A stretch of DNA of 9,842 nt, taken from NCBI GenBank assembly GCA_947466005.1, contig CANIBV010000058.1, forward strand, positions 1-9,842, read 5' to 3'. Below are positions 1 through 8,134 of this stretch, one piece after another. This DNA is from Spartobacteria bacterium. GTDB lineage: Bacteria; Verrucomicrobiota; Verrucomicrobiia; Chthoniobacterales; UBA6821. Below the pieces are notes generated by a model that was given only the letters and a program-made list of their open reading frames with translations, did not search any database and was not told where the DNA came from. A program made the position numbers and the translations under genes. Position 1 is the stretch's first letter. Every line of letters begins with the position of its first letter.

Positions 1-2
1 TC

Positions 3-1139
3 GAGCGCTCCGGTCCGCGCGAAAGAATCTTCTTCGACCCCGCTAAAACGAAATGCGCAGTGGTCACCTGCGGGGGGCTCTGTCCGGGTATCAATGATGT
101 GATCAGGGGGCTGGTCATGACCTTGACCTACTCCTACGGGGTCACAACCATCTACGGCATACCCTACGGCTACGAGGGATTTGTGGACCGGTACGAGCAC
201 CCGATTGTTAATCTCACTCCTAAATTCGTCAGCAACATCCACAATGATGGAGGGTCGGTGCTTGGGACATCCCGCGGGCCGCAGGCGCGAGAGGAGATCG
301 TCGACAAACTCGTCCAGCTCGGTGTCGATATCCTATTCGTTATCGGCGGGGACGGCACCCTGAGGGGGGCGTCGGGTATCGTCGAGGAGATCTCACGAAG
401 AGGCCTTGGGATCAGTGTCGTCGGAGTCCCCAAGACGATCGATAACGACCTTGAGTACATTGATAAAAGCTTCGGCTTCGAGACGGCTTTCGCCGAGGCG
501 GTCCGCATCGTGCGTTGCGCTCACAGCGAGGCGAGAGGGCACGCCAACGGTGTCGGCCTGGTGAAGGTCATGGGTCGTGACTCGGGGTTCATCGCCGCGT
601 ATGCCGCCCTCGCCGAAAACTGCGTCAACTACGTCCTCATCCCCGAGGTGCCGACCCATCTCGAGGGAAGTAATGGTTTGCTTGCCCATTTGGAAAAGCG
701 CCTCTCAGGCTGCGGTCACGCCGTCGTAGTGGTGGCGGAGGGAGCCGGCCAGCATCTCATGGAAAGCGAGCCTCCTGCCAAGGATGCCTCCGGGAATGAA
801 AAGTTCAGCGATATCGGCCCCTTCCTCAAGAAGCAGATCGAGACGCACTTCAAGACCTCCGGTAAGGAGATCACGGTTAAATACATCGACCCCAGCTACA
901 TCATCCGGAGTGTGCCTGCCTCCCCTCAAGATGCCATTTATTGCCTCCGTTTGGCCCAACACGCCGTCCATGCGGCCATGGCCGGCAAGACGAACATGGT
1001 GGTCGGGCGATGGCATGGGCACCACGTCAATCTGCCGATCAGCGTCGTCACGGTGCGTCGCCGGAAGGTGAGCCTGCAGGGAGACCTCTGGCTTTCCGTT
1101 CTCGAGGCCACTGGTCAGCCCGCGCAGTTCGGATCCTAG
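3..1139 (+). CDS. pfkA: 6-phosphofructokinase, plant-type group (5' end outside window)
   Basis: This enzyme phosphorylates fructose 6-phosphate to fructose 1,6-bisphosphate in cytoplasmic glycolysis. The reading frame is open to the left edge. The codons before the GTG at 60 encode PRERIFFDPAKTKCAVVTCG, the usual lead-in to the first glycine loop (GGLCPGIND) in plant and PVC-type enzymes, so the true start lies before the window and 60 is not the start. Counting from the codon at 60, GGDGT lies at 96-100, the catalytic PKTIDND at 124-130 and MGRDSG at 171-176. Gly in GGDGT, rather than the Asp of GGDD, is the ATP-type residue. Lys in PKTIDND is shared with PPi enzymes, but the G/K combination is typical of plant and trypanosome ATP-dependent enzymes. 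ATP use is therefore likely, not proven. The C-terminus (VGRWHGHHVNLPI onward) looks complete and ends in TAG. The gene converges on the ars operon. Confidence 0.93.
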   Translation, partial: ERSGPRERIFFDPAKTKCAVVTCGGLCPGINDVIRGLVMTLTYSYGVTTIYGIPYGYEGFVDRYEHPIVNLTPKFVSNIHNDGGSVLGTSRGPQAREEIVDKLVQLGVDILFVIGGDGTLRGASGIVEEISRRGLGISVVGVPKTIDNDLEYIDKSFGFETAFAEAVRIVRCAHSEARGHANGVGLVKVMGRDSGFIAAYAALAENCVNYVLIPEVPTHLEGSNGLLAHLEKRLSGCGHAVVVVAEGAGQHLMESEPPAKDASGNEKFSDIGPFLKKQIETHFKTSGKEITVKYIDPSYIIRSVPASPQDAIYCLRLAQHAVHAAMAGKTNMVVGRWHGHHVNLPISVVTVRRRKVSLQGDLWLSVLEATGQPAQFGS

Positions 1140-1461
1140 CCCCGCCGTGATTGGGCCCGGATTTTTCAATGGAATCAGGGCTCTCCGCTATTTTGAGTGG
1201 GTTCTGGGAGGCGACAGCCGCAGAGCCCTTGCTCTTCTGGAAGAACAGAGAAGATATTGAATATGGAACTCAGGAACTCAGGAAATGAAGTGATGAATGA
1301 GTGCAGCTTCTCTCTGCATGTGCGGCCTGAATGACATGGTGGCTGGATCACCACAAGTGCCTTTTGCTACCCGTCTTTTTCCTGAGTTCTTGAGTTCCTG
1401 ATTAATTCTTCAGTCATCTCTGCCCTTGGAAATGCTGACCCCCGCCGCAAGGGGCTCTTCC
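1140..1461. other. Convergent intergenic region (322 bp) between pfk and acr3
   Basis: This non-coding stretch lies between the stop codons of two converging genes. I see no credible gene in it. An 8-bp perfect inverted repeat (1177-1184 with 1222-1229, 37-nt loop) sits 37 bp after the pfk stop, but no T-run follows it, so it is not a convincing intrinsic terminator. The main structure is the larger palindromic element at 1265-1398, listed separately. A C/G-rich hairpin of only four pairs near 1440-1454, just past the acr3 stop, also lacks a T-run. Transcription from both sides must end somewhere here, but the exact signals are not clear. Confidence 0.6.
1265..1398. repeat. Palindromic intergenic element with long inverted-repeat arms
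   Basis: The left arm (1265-1285) and right arm (1378-1398) are reverse complements with a single mismatch over 21 bp. Each arm is itself a short direct repeat of an 8-mer: GGAACTCA occurs twice in the left arm. The 92-nt loop contains two further hairpins. One is TGCAG/CTGCA at 1302-1306 and 1314-1318 with a 7-nt loop. The other is TGGTG/CACCA at 1337-1341 and 1349-1353, extendable by a G-T pair. The transcript could fold as a three-way or multi-branch structure. It contains no ORF of note. Possible identities are a REP/REPIN-like or MITE-like dispersed repeat, or a two-way transcription barrier between converging genes. The inverted repeat is directly visible; the function is unknown. Confidence 0.7.
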
Positions 1462-2516
<1,055 letters not shown>

Positions 2517-2520
<4 letters not shown>

Positions 2521-2981
2521 ACGGTTGCAGGTGCCTCCGAGTTATTGAGTAATGAAGTGCCGCGCTTCAGGCCTGCCGCATAGGCCTCAAAAACCAGGCG
2601 GATCTGATCGCGGACCCGGCGGAATGCTCCAGCGATCTCCTCTTCTGTGCCCGTGGCATGGGCGGGGTCATCGAATCCCCAGTGAAAGCGGTTCAGCTGA
2701 CCCGGGAAGATGGGGCAGGCCTGATCGGCATTGCCACAGACCGTGATGACCATGTCGACGGGGCGGTTCAGAAACTCCTCGAGATGCTTGGAGTGATGTG
2801 ACGAGATATCGATGCCGATCTCTTTCATCACCTCGATCGACTTGGGGTGAACGTAGCCGGCCGGTTTGGAGCCGGCGCTGGCGACTTCAATGAGTTCGCC
2901 GGCAGCGGCGCGTAGGATGCCTTCGGCAAGGTGGCTCCGGCAAGAGTTACCAGTGCAGAGGATGAGGACGAGTGGTTTCAT
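2517..2981 (-). CDS. arsC: Arsenate reductase, thioredoxin-coupled LMW-phosphatase-fold type
   Basis: This cytoplasmic enzyme reduces arsenate to arsenite for export by Acr3. The 154-residue protein begins MKPLVLILCTGNSCRSHLAE, with the CX5R phosphate-type loop at C9-R15. The redox pair C82 and C89 lies in VCGNADQACPIFPG, matching the C10/C82/C89 relay of Staphylococcus aureus plasmid pI258 ArsC. The general-acid region is WGFDDPAHATG (D104/D105). This cysteine pattern indicates the thioredoxin-linked branch rather than the glutaredoxin-linked E. coli R773 type. The ATG at 2981 is chosen because the family starts right before this beta strand; a longer frame upstream to 3167 would overlap the preceding gene and has no homologous look. 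The stop overlaps the acr3 start by 4 nt. No Shine-Dalgarno sequence is visible; the 20 nt before the start are pyrimidine-rich. Confidence 0.95.
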
Positions 2982-3024
2982 GAGAAGAGTGAAAAGGTGA
3001 GAAGATGACAACGGGGGAGGCGAA

Positions 3025-3498
3025 TCAGCAGCAACCGGGACCGCTGCAGCAGGAGCCCTCGTCGTTGCTTCCATCTTCCCTGGCTGGAGGGAGGCAAATC
3101 TCCTTGGCCAGGCAGTCGGTGTGCTTGGTGCCAAGATGGAAGAGCAGCACATCGGAGGAAGGAGCAATGGACTCGACAGGGAACTGCGAGATCAGGCCAT
3201 CCTCGTATTCGATTTCCACAGGGAGATCGTCAGCACCGATAATGGATGCCGCGCGATCGATCACGAGTGCCAGTTTACCTGCCGTGAAGCGATGATCCAC
3301 ATCATCGGCCACCCAGGCCTGAAGGCTCAGCGTTGAGACCTTACGAACCGTTGCGCCGCAATCGAGGAAGGTCTTGTCCACACGTCCCACCTCGGTGATG
3401 TGTGCGTGAATCGGAATCATGCCGCCGTCAGGAAGCACGTACTGAAGATGGTGGTTAGGGTAGTGGTGGAGAGTTTCGAGGAGTTCGGATGTTTTCAT
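3025..3498 (-). CDS. DUF6428-like ars-operon protein with Cys-rich C-terminal tail
   Basis: This 157-residue soluble protein lies between arsR and arsC. Its central block (HITEVGRVDKTFLDCGA, then LQAWVADDVDHRFTAGKLA and LPVEIEYEDGLISQFPVE) resembles what I recall of the DUF6428 family, which occurs in arsenic-resistance clusters. The family name is from memory and no biochemical function is known to me. It has seven cysteines: C47, C129 and C135 in the body, and C150, C151, C156, C157 in the last eight residues (CCSGPGCC). The tail could bind trivalent arsenic or another soft metal, act as a metallochaperone, or serve as a redox relay; this is inference. No signal peptide or membrane segment is seen. 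It follows arsR after 48 nt and precedes arsC by 43 nt, so it is surely part of the operon. No Shine-Dalgarno sequence is seen before the ATG at 3498. Confidence 0.75.
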   Translation of the reverse strand: MKTSELLETLHHYPNHHLQYVLPDGGMIPIHAHITEVGRVDKTFLDCGATVRKVSTLSLQAWVADDVDHRFTAGKLALVIDRAASIIGADDLPVEIEYEDGLISQFPVESIAPSSDVLLFHLGTKHTDCLAKEICLPPAREDGSNDEGSCCSGPGCC

Positions 3499-3546
3499 GG
3501 GATAAGAGATTGGGTGATAGAATGATAGCGAAAAGCGGACAAGTGA

Positions 3547-3891
3547 TCAGCAGGCGCAGGCACGGTGTGCCTCACGGGTCGTGCTGATCAGGTCGATGCA
3601 TCGGAAGAAGTCGGCGAAGCAGGGGCAGGCGATCTGGTAATAGACATTCAGGCCGCGCTTTTCGCAGACAAGGAGGCCCGCCTTCTTCATCACCGACAAA
3701 TGCTTCGAGAGGGTGGTCACATCGCATCCGGCCATAGCCGTGAGATCATTCACACACTGTTCTCCCCTCATCAGCGCTTCCATGACGAGCAATCGCGTCG
3801 GATGAGCCATCGCCTTCACGACAATGGAGCGATGAGCCGCGCTTCCTTTTAGCTTAACGAACTTATCAGTGTTTTCAGGCACGGGAGGCAT
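3547..3891 (-). CDS. arsR: ArsR/SmtB-family metalloid-responsive repressor
   Basis: This small winged-helix repressor (114 residues) is expected to bind the ars promoter and release it on arsenite binding. Family hallmarks are MAHPTRLLVMEALMRGEQCV (helices 1-3), the recognition helix TTLSKHLSVMKKAGLL at about 59-74, and the wing CEKRGLNVYYQI at 76-87. Of the three sensor cysteines in E. coli-type ArsR (ELCVCDLC), only the first is kept (C46 in GEQCVNDLT); the others are Asn and Thr. Further cysteines are C56, C76, C89, C91, C98, C112 and C114, so the arsenite site is probably elsewhere, for example C89/C91/C98 or the terminal CAC. The ATG at 3891 leaves 27 residues before the conserved MAHPTRL, a reasonable first helix. 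No Shine-Dalgarno sequence precedes it, and the predicted transcript starts almost at the ATG. It is the first gene of the ars operon. Confidence 0.94.
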   Translation of the reverse strand: MPPVPENTDKFVKLKGSAAHRSIVVKAMAHPTRLLVMEALMRGEQCVNDLTAMAGCDVTTLSKHLSVMKKAGLLVCEKRGLNVYYQIACPCFADFFRCIDLISTTREAHRACAC

Positions 3892-3895
3892 CTAC

Positions 3896-3911
3896 TTGGT
3901 AATATTGCCAA
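3896..3911. promoter_or_regulatory. Probable ArsR operator palindrome
   Basis: TTGGTAATATTGCCAA is a 16-bp palindrome with seven of eight pairs matching; the one mismatch is T3900 with G3907. It lies only 4 bp before the arsR ATG and covers the predicted -10 element. This is the position expected for an ArsR dimer that blocks RNA polymerase. The palindrome is seen directly. Binding by ArsR is inferred from position and family. Confidence 0.65.
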
Positions 3912-3929
3912 ATAATCCACAGCAGTCAA
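3901..3929 (-). promoter_or_regulatory. Predicted sigma-70-type promoter of the ars operon
   Basis: On the minus strand, TTGACT (3929-3924, five of six consensus bases) is followed after exactly 17 nt by AATATT (3906-3901, four of six). Transcription from it should begin about at 3895-3891, within a few nucleotides of the arsR ATG, giving a leaderless or near-leaderless message. The -10 box falls inside the operator palindrome. An alternative -10, TATTAC, would have 19-nt spacing. The promoter separates the ars genes from pdxJ, whose stop is at 3957. Confidence 0.5.
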
Positions 3930-3956
3930 GTGGGGGGTTCTACTCGGGCAACATCC

Positions 3957-4691
3957 CTATTGCAGGAGGGCAACCATTTCGCGCGTTGCTTGCTCCAATC
4001 CCACAAAGACGGCGCGGGAGACGATTGAGTGCCCGATGTTCAGCTCCACCAGCTTGGGGAGGGAGAGTATCGGGGCTACGTTCCCGTAGTTGAGCCCATG
4101 GCCGGCATTCACCTGGATGCCGGAATCGGAGGCAAGGCGGGCAGCCTTGACCAAACGGGCCAACTCCGCATCGCGAGCCGTTCCGGATGCCTCGGCATAA
4201 GCGCCGGTATGAAGTTCCACCACCGGAGTACGGAGTAAAGCGGCAGCGGCGATCTGAGCCGGCTCGGGGTCGATGAAAAGGCTGACGCGGATTCCGGCAT
4301 CGCTCATCGCCTGGAGCGTTGACTCCAGGGTGGCACGATGGGTGATGCAGTCGAGTCCGCCCTCGGTCGTCACCTCCTCCCGGGATTCAGGAACCAGACA
4401 GACATCTGCAGGAAGGACTTTCAGCGCGATCGCCACGATCTCGGGGGAATTTCCCATCTCGAGGTTGAGCTTGGTCGCTATCGATTCCTTCAACCGGAAA
4501 ATATCTCGATCCACGACATGGCGCCGATCCTGGCGCAGGTGGGCGGTGATGCCGACTGCGCCTCCTCGCTCGGCGGCAAGTGCCGCCTCCACGGGATCGG
4601 GCTCGACATTGATCGAGGTGGCGTTGCGGGCGTAGCGAGCCTGGCGCAGGGTGGCGACATGGTCGATGTTGACGCCGAGCAACGCTGACAT
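3957..4691 (-). CDS. pdxJ: Pyridoxine 5'-phosphate synthase
   Basis: This cytoplasmic TIM-barrel enzyme condenses 3-amino-2-oxopropyl phosphate with 1-deoxy-D-xylulose 5-phosphate to give pyridoxine 5'-phosphate, the ring-closing step of DXP-dependent vitamin B6 synthesis. The 244-residue length is typical. Signature blocks occur in order: GVNIDHVATLRQAR (6-19), GITAHLRQDRRHV (47-59), NLEMG (76-80), CLVPESREEVTTEGGLD (98-114), VSLFIDP (136-142), ELHTGAYA (159-166), VNAGHGLNY (194-202) and LNIGHSIVSRAVFVGL (217-232). H51, E78 and H198 correspond to the catalytic H45, E72 and H193 of E. coli PdxJ. The gene begins 10 nt after the purH stop and is probably co-transcribed with it; no Shine-Dalgarno sequence is visible. 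It is the last gene of the right-hand run, 65 bp before arsR. Confidence 0.97.
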   Translation of the reverse strand: MSALLGVNIDHVATLRQARYARNATSINVEPDPVEAALAAERGGAVGITAHLRQDRRHVVDRDIFRLKESIATKLNLEMGNSPEIVAIALKVLPADVCLVPESREEVTTEGGLDCITHRATLESTLQAMSDAGIRVSLFIDPEPAQIAAAALLRTPVVELHTGAYAEASGTARDAELARLVKAARLASDSGIQVNAGHGLNYGNVAPILSLPKLVELNIGHSIVSRAVFVGLEQATREMVALLQ

Positions 4692-4701
4692 TTCGGGGTG
4701 G

Positions 4702-6243
4702 TTAGTGCCTGAAGTGGCGTGTGCCGGTGCATACCATGGCGACGCCGCGATCGTTGGCGGCGGCGATCACCTCGGGGTCACGGACTGAACCGCCAGGCTG
4801 GATGGCTGCGGTGGCTCCGGCTTCGGCGGCCGCGATCAGGCCGTCTGGGAAGGGGAAGAAGGCGTCGCTGCAGACCACACTCCCCTTGAGCGAGAGACCA
4901 GCCTCACCGGCCTTCCAGACCGCAATGCGAGAGGAATCGACGCGCGACATCTGTCCCGCACCAATGCCGAGAGTGCGGTCCTTGCCGGCGTAGACGATGG
5001 CGTTGCTCTTCACGTGCTTCACGATCTTCCAGCCAAATTCCATCGCCTCGATCTCATCCTTGGTCGGGGGGCGGCTCGAGACGACGTGGTGTTCGATGCT
5101 TCGGACTCCTTCCTTGGCGCTGACATCGGCATCTTGGACGAGGAGGCCGCCGATGACGGAACGAATGTCACGGTCGGCGGCGGGAATCTCCTGAAGCAGT
5201 CGCATAAGACGGAGATTTTTCTTTTTCTGAAGGAGTGCACGGGCGTCGGCCGTGAACTCAGGGGCAATGATCACTTCGCTGAAGATCTCGGAAATGGCGC
5301 GGGCCAGAGCCTCGTCGACGGGGCGGTTTGCAATGATGATGCCACCAAAGGGGGCGGCACGATCCGTGGCGAAGGCCTTCTCCCAAGCCTCGGTGAGGTT
5401 CCCGTCGCTGCCGACGCTACCAACTCCACAGGGGTTGGTGTGCTTGAGGATGGCGACGGTCGGCTTGGAAAACTCGCTAATCAGGCGGGTCGCCGCCGTG
5501 ATATCGAGGACGTTGTTGAAGGAAAGTTCCTTGCCGTGGAGCTTCTCGAAGTAGTCGAAGAAGTTGCCATACAGTTCGGCCTCCTGGTGAGGGTTCTCAC
5601 CGTAGCGGAGACGTCCGGTGAGAGAAAACTCGAGGGAGATGGATTCACCGGGGGCGCTCTCGTTATCGAGGTAGGAACTGATGGCGCGATCGTAGGCGCC
5701 GGTGGTCGAGAAGGCCTTCACCGCAAGGCGGGCGCGAAGCTCGGGGGTCGTCGCGCCATTTCCTAGCCGCATGGCCTCGAGAATACGGGGGTAGTCGGAG
5801 GGATCGACGACGACGGTGACAGAGCGGTGGTTTTTGGATCCACTGCGGATCATGGATGGGCCGCCGATATCGATCTGTTCGATGGCCTCCTCAAGGGTGA
5901 CGCCCTTCTTCGCAACGGTCTCTTCGAAGGGGTAAAGATTCACGCAGACCAGGTCGATCGGCAGGATGCCGTGTGCGGTAGCCTGGGCCTGATGCTTTTC
6001 GTCATCGCGGAGGAAGAGAAGGCCGCCGTGGACCTTCGGGATCAGGGTCTTCACGCGGCCATCCATCATTTCAGGGAAGCCGGTGTAGTCGGAGATTTCC
6101 CGGACGGGAATGCCGGCCGCGGCGATCGCCTTGGCTGTGCCGCCGGTGGAAAGGAGTTCGACACCGAATCCGGAGAGTCCGCGGGCGAAGTCTATGAGGC
6201 CGGTCTTGTCCGAGACCGAGAGGAGGGCGCGTTGGATTTTCAT
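4702..6243 (-). CDS. purH: Bifunctional AICAR formyltransferase / IMP cyclohydrolase
   Basis: This enzyme catalyses the last two steps of de novo purine synthesis in the cytoplasm: 10-formyl-THF-dependent formylation of AICAR to FAICAR, then ring closure to IMP. The 513 residues fit the normal length. The N-terminal cyclohydrolase domain of the methylglyoxal-synthase fold covers about 1-190 (ALLSVSDKTG, LLSTGGTAKAI, RVKTLIPKVHGGLL, NLYPFEETV, IDIGGPSMIR). The transformylase domain follows, with RYGENPHQEAELYG (213-226), the catalytic K267-H268 in LKHTNPCGVG, SDAFFPFPDGL (459-469) and IQPGGSVRD. The protein ends TGTRHFRH, the family's conserved C-terminus, so it is complete. The ATG at 6243 directly precedes the usual first strand. 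It lies 19 nt after the ABC transporter stop and 10 nt before pdxJ. No Shine-Dalgarno sequence is seen. Confidence 0.98.
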   Translation of the reverse strand: MKIQRALLSVSDKTGLIDFARGLSGFGVELLSTGGTAKAIAAAGIPVREISDYTGFPEMMDGRVKTLIPKVHGGLLFLRDDEKHQAQATAHGILPIDLVCVNLYPFEETVAKKGVTLEEAIEQIDIGGPSMIRSGSKNHRSVTVVVDPSDYPRILEAMRLGNGATTPELRARLAVKAFSTTGAYDRAISSYLDNESAPGESISLEFSLTGRLRYGENPHQEAELYGNFFDYFEKLHGKELSFNNVLDITAATRLISEFSKPTVAILKHTNPCGVGSVGSDGNLTEAWEKAFATDRAAPFGGIIIANRPVDEALARAISEIFSEVIIAPEFTADARALLQKKKNLRLMRLLQEIPAADRDIRSVIGGLLVQDADVSAKEGVRSIEHHVVSSRPPTKDEIEAMEFGWKIVKHVKSNAIVYAGKDRTLGIGAGQMSRVDSSRIAVWKAGEAGLSLKGSVVCSDAFFPFPDGLIAAAEAGATAAIQPGGSVRDPEVIAAANDRGVAMVCTGTRHFRH

Positions 6244-6262
6244 GCTGGAAATGTCGGGTGGG

Positions 6263-8122
6263 TCACGCCTCTTGGGAAGAATGGGTGAACTGTAGGCGGT
6301 AGAGATTGGAGTAAAGCTCGGAGGAGTTCAATAGTTCGGCATGGGTGCCGGTGGCAATGACCCGACCCTGATCCATGACGACGATCATGTCGCTGCCAAG
6401 TACCGTGGAAAGACGATGGGCGATGGCGATGACGGTGCGCCCCTTGGAGAGTTCTTCAAGGGCCGACTGGATCATCCTTTCAGATTCCGAGTCGAGGGCG
6501 GAGGTCGCCTCGTCGAGAAGAAGGATCGGGGCGCCCTTGAGGAGTGCGCGGGCGATAGCTAGGCGCTGCTGCTGACCGCCGGAGAGAAGACATCCCTTGT
6601 CCCCGACGACGGTCTCATAGCCCTGCGGTTGGGCCAGGATGAAGTCGTGGGCGTAGGCGAGGCGGGCGGCCTCCTCGATCTCGGCCTTGGTCGCGTCGAG
6701 GCGGCCGAAGCGGATGTTTTCGTAGATCGAATCGTGGAAGAGGAAGCTCTCCTGGGTAACGATGCCGATCTGCTCCCGGAGCGAGTCCAGGGTGAGGTCG
6801 CGAAGATCATGGCCGTCGACCATGACGCGTCCCTGCTGCGGATCGTAGAAACGGAGGAGGAGGGCGAGGATCGTGCTCTTGCCTGCGCCGCTGGCCCCCA
6901 CCAGCGCGACCTTCTGGCCCGGTTGGATCACGAGGCTGATGCCAGTGACGGCATTCTCCTCATGACCCGGAGTGCCGTAGGAGAAGTTTACCCCTTCAAG
7001 AGAAAGGTGACCGCGCGCAGTACCCAGAGGACGGGCGCCGGGCAGGTCATGGATGGTCGGCCGGGTGGCGAGCAGATCCAGGATGCTCGTCGCGGCGCCG
7101 AGGCAGTTCTGAATGATCACATGCATTTTACTGATGTTCTTGATTGGATCGTAGAGCAGGAACATGCCGCCCAGCAGGGCGATGAAGCTCCCGACGCTGA
7201 GGTGTGCGAAATAGACGTAGAAGAGGGCCAGCGAGACTCCGAAGGCGGCGACGGTTTCGATCATTGGCTGCACGATGGCGCCGCTCTTGCTCGGGCTCAT
7301 GCTGGCGCGGAACTGGTCCTCGCTCGATTTGTCGAAGAGTCGGAGCTGGAAAGTCTCACGGGCAAAGGACTTGATGACACGGATGCCCGCGAAGGACTCT
7401 TGAAGGATGACTGCCATGACGCCCGCTTCGTTCTGCATTGAGCGGGAGGCCTTGCGGACGCGGCGGCCATAGACGATCACCGGCACCAGGCAGGCGGGAA
7501 ACAGAACGAGCGAAAAGAGGGTGAACTTCCAGTCGATATAGAGAAGCGCGATGATGGCGCCAAGAGCGGTCAGGGGTTGCTTTACCAGATCACCGACGAT
7601 CGTGACCAGTGACTGCTGCGCAACCATCGTGTCGTTCAGAACGCGGGAGAGGAGGCGGCCGGACTGCGATTTATTGAAGAAGTCGAGCGATTGACCCATC
7701 AGGTGGCCGAAGACGCGGCGGCGCATGTCGCGCAGTGCGCGGAGGCTGACCCAGGTCAGGCAGTAAACGTTTGCGTAGGAGAGGAGGCTTCGGAGGATCA
7801 TCACCCCGGGGATCAGCAGTGCCATCCAAAGAAAGGCATCGATCTTGGGTCCCTCTCCGATGGTGGCTCCCTTCATGATGTCCGACTGGCTGAACTTTCC
7901 CTGGAATGCCGTGTCGCCGATCTTACGGATCAGCAGGAGCATGGAGCTGTTCACCGCGGCAAAGCCGATACCAGCAAGCAATCCGAGCACGATGCGCTTC
8001 TTATAGGGAGCCAGATAGGCAACGAGTTCCTGCAGCGGCCCCCAGCTCTCAGGAAGGAATCTGGAGAAGAAAAATCTCTGACCGTGCTTCTGGTGCGGGC
8101 GCGAATTCTGCAGTTGGGACAT
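6263..8122 (-). CDS. MsbA-like ABC exporter (membrane domain fused to ATPase)
   Basis: This is a half-transporter of the type I exporter class, acting as a homodimer in the inner membrane. It has 619 residues. A polar N-terminal stretch of about 40 residues precedes a six-helix membrane domain (about 44-325), with helices near 44-65, 98-118, 170-192, 195-215, 285-305 and 308-325. The ATPase domain (about 371-615) has Walker A GASGAGKST (409-417), Q-loop Q457, signature LSGGQQQR (513-520), Walker B ILLLDE (533-538) and switch H569 in IAHRLST. All catalytic residues are present. MsbA-type proteins flip lipid A or other amphiphiles; a nearby gmhA-like gene supports an envelope role, but the substrate cannot be read from sequence. 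Multidrug or peptide export is possible. The start follows the pilD stop by 12 nt, and purH follows 19 nt downstream. Confidence 0.94.
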   Translation of the reverse strand: MSQLQNSRPHQKHGQRFFFSRFLPESWGPLQELVAYLAPYKKRIVLGLLAGIGFAAVNSSMLLLIRKIGDTAFQGKFSQSDIMKGATIGEGPKIDAFLWMALLIPGVMILRSLLSYANVYCLTWVSLRALRDMRRRVFGHLMGQSLDFFNKSQSGRLLSRVLNDTMVAQQSLVTIVGDLVKQPLTALGAIIALLYIDWKFTLFSLVLFPACLVPVIVYGRRVRKASRSMQNEAGVMAVILQESFAGIRVIKSFARETFQLRLFDKSSEDQFRASMSPSKSGAIVQPMIETVAAFGVSLALFYVYFAHLSVGSFIALLGGMFLLYDPIKNISKMHVIIQNCLGAATSILDLLATRPTIHDLPGARPLGTARGHLSLEGVNFSYGTPGHEENAVTGISLVIQPGQKVALVGASGAGKSTILALLLRFYDPQQGRVMVDGHDLRDLTLDSLREQIGIVTQESFLFHDSIYENIRFGRLDATKAEIEEAARLAYAHDFILAQPQGYETVVGDKGCLLSGGQQQRLAIARALLKGAPILLLDEATSALDSESERMIQSALEELSKGRTVIAIAHRLSTVLGSDMIVVMDQGRVIATGTHAELLNSSELYSNLYRLQFTHSSQEA

Positions 8123-8134
8123 GAGTCGTCAACA

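Noticed and set aside
60..62. GTG at 60 as the phosphofructokinase start
   Set aside because: The frame is open to the left edge, and the 19 codons before it encode the conserved PRERIFFDP lead-in of this enzyme group, so the gene starts outside the window.
1177..1229. 8-bp inverted repeat after pfk as an intrinsic terminator
   Set aside because: The loop is 37 nt and no T-run follows, so it does not meet the usual terminator form.
2982..3167. N-terminal extension of arsC by 62 residues from an upstream ATG
   Set aside because: It would overlap the DUF6428-like gene in another frame, is low-complexity and Pro/Ala/Ser-rich, and family members begin at MKPLVLILCTGNSC.
3808..3810. Internal ATG (Met28) as the arsR start, which would leave a normal 5' leader
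   Set aside because: It would remove the first helix needed in ArsR proteins and begin at the conserved MAHPTRL itself; no good Shine-Dalgarno sequence supports it.
3891..3957. ars genes as a continuation of the pdxJ operon
   Set aside because: A 65-bp gap with a good promoter and an operator-like palindrome separates them; read-through is possible but the ars genes appear to have their own control.
5014..5766. 250-residue plus-strand reading frame opposite purH
   Set aside because: It is an antisense shadow in GC-rich DNA; purH covers it fully with all motifs intact.
6629..7441. 270-residue plus-strand reading frame opposite the ABC exporter
   Set aside because: It is an antisense shadow: acidic low-complexity translation, no recognisable domain, and the opposite strand encodes a complete exporter.
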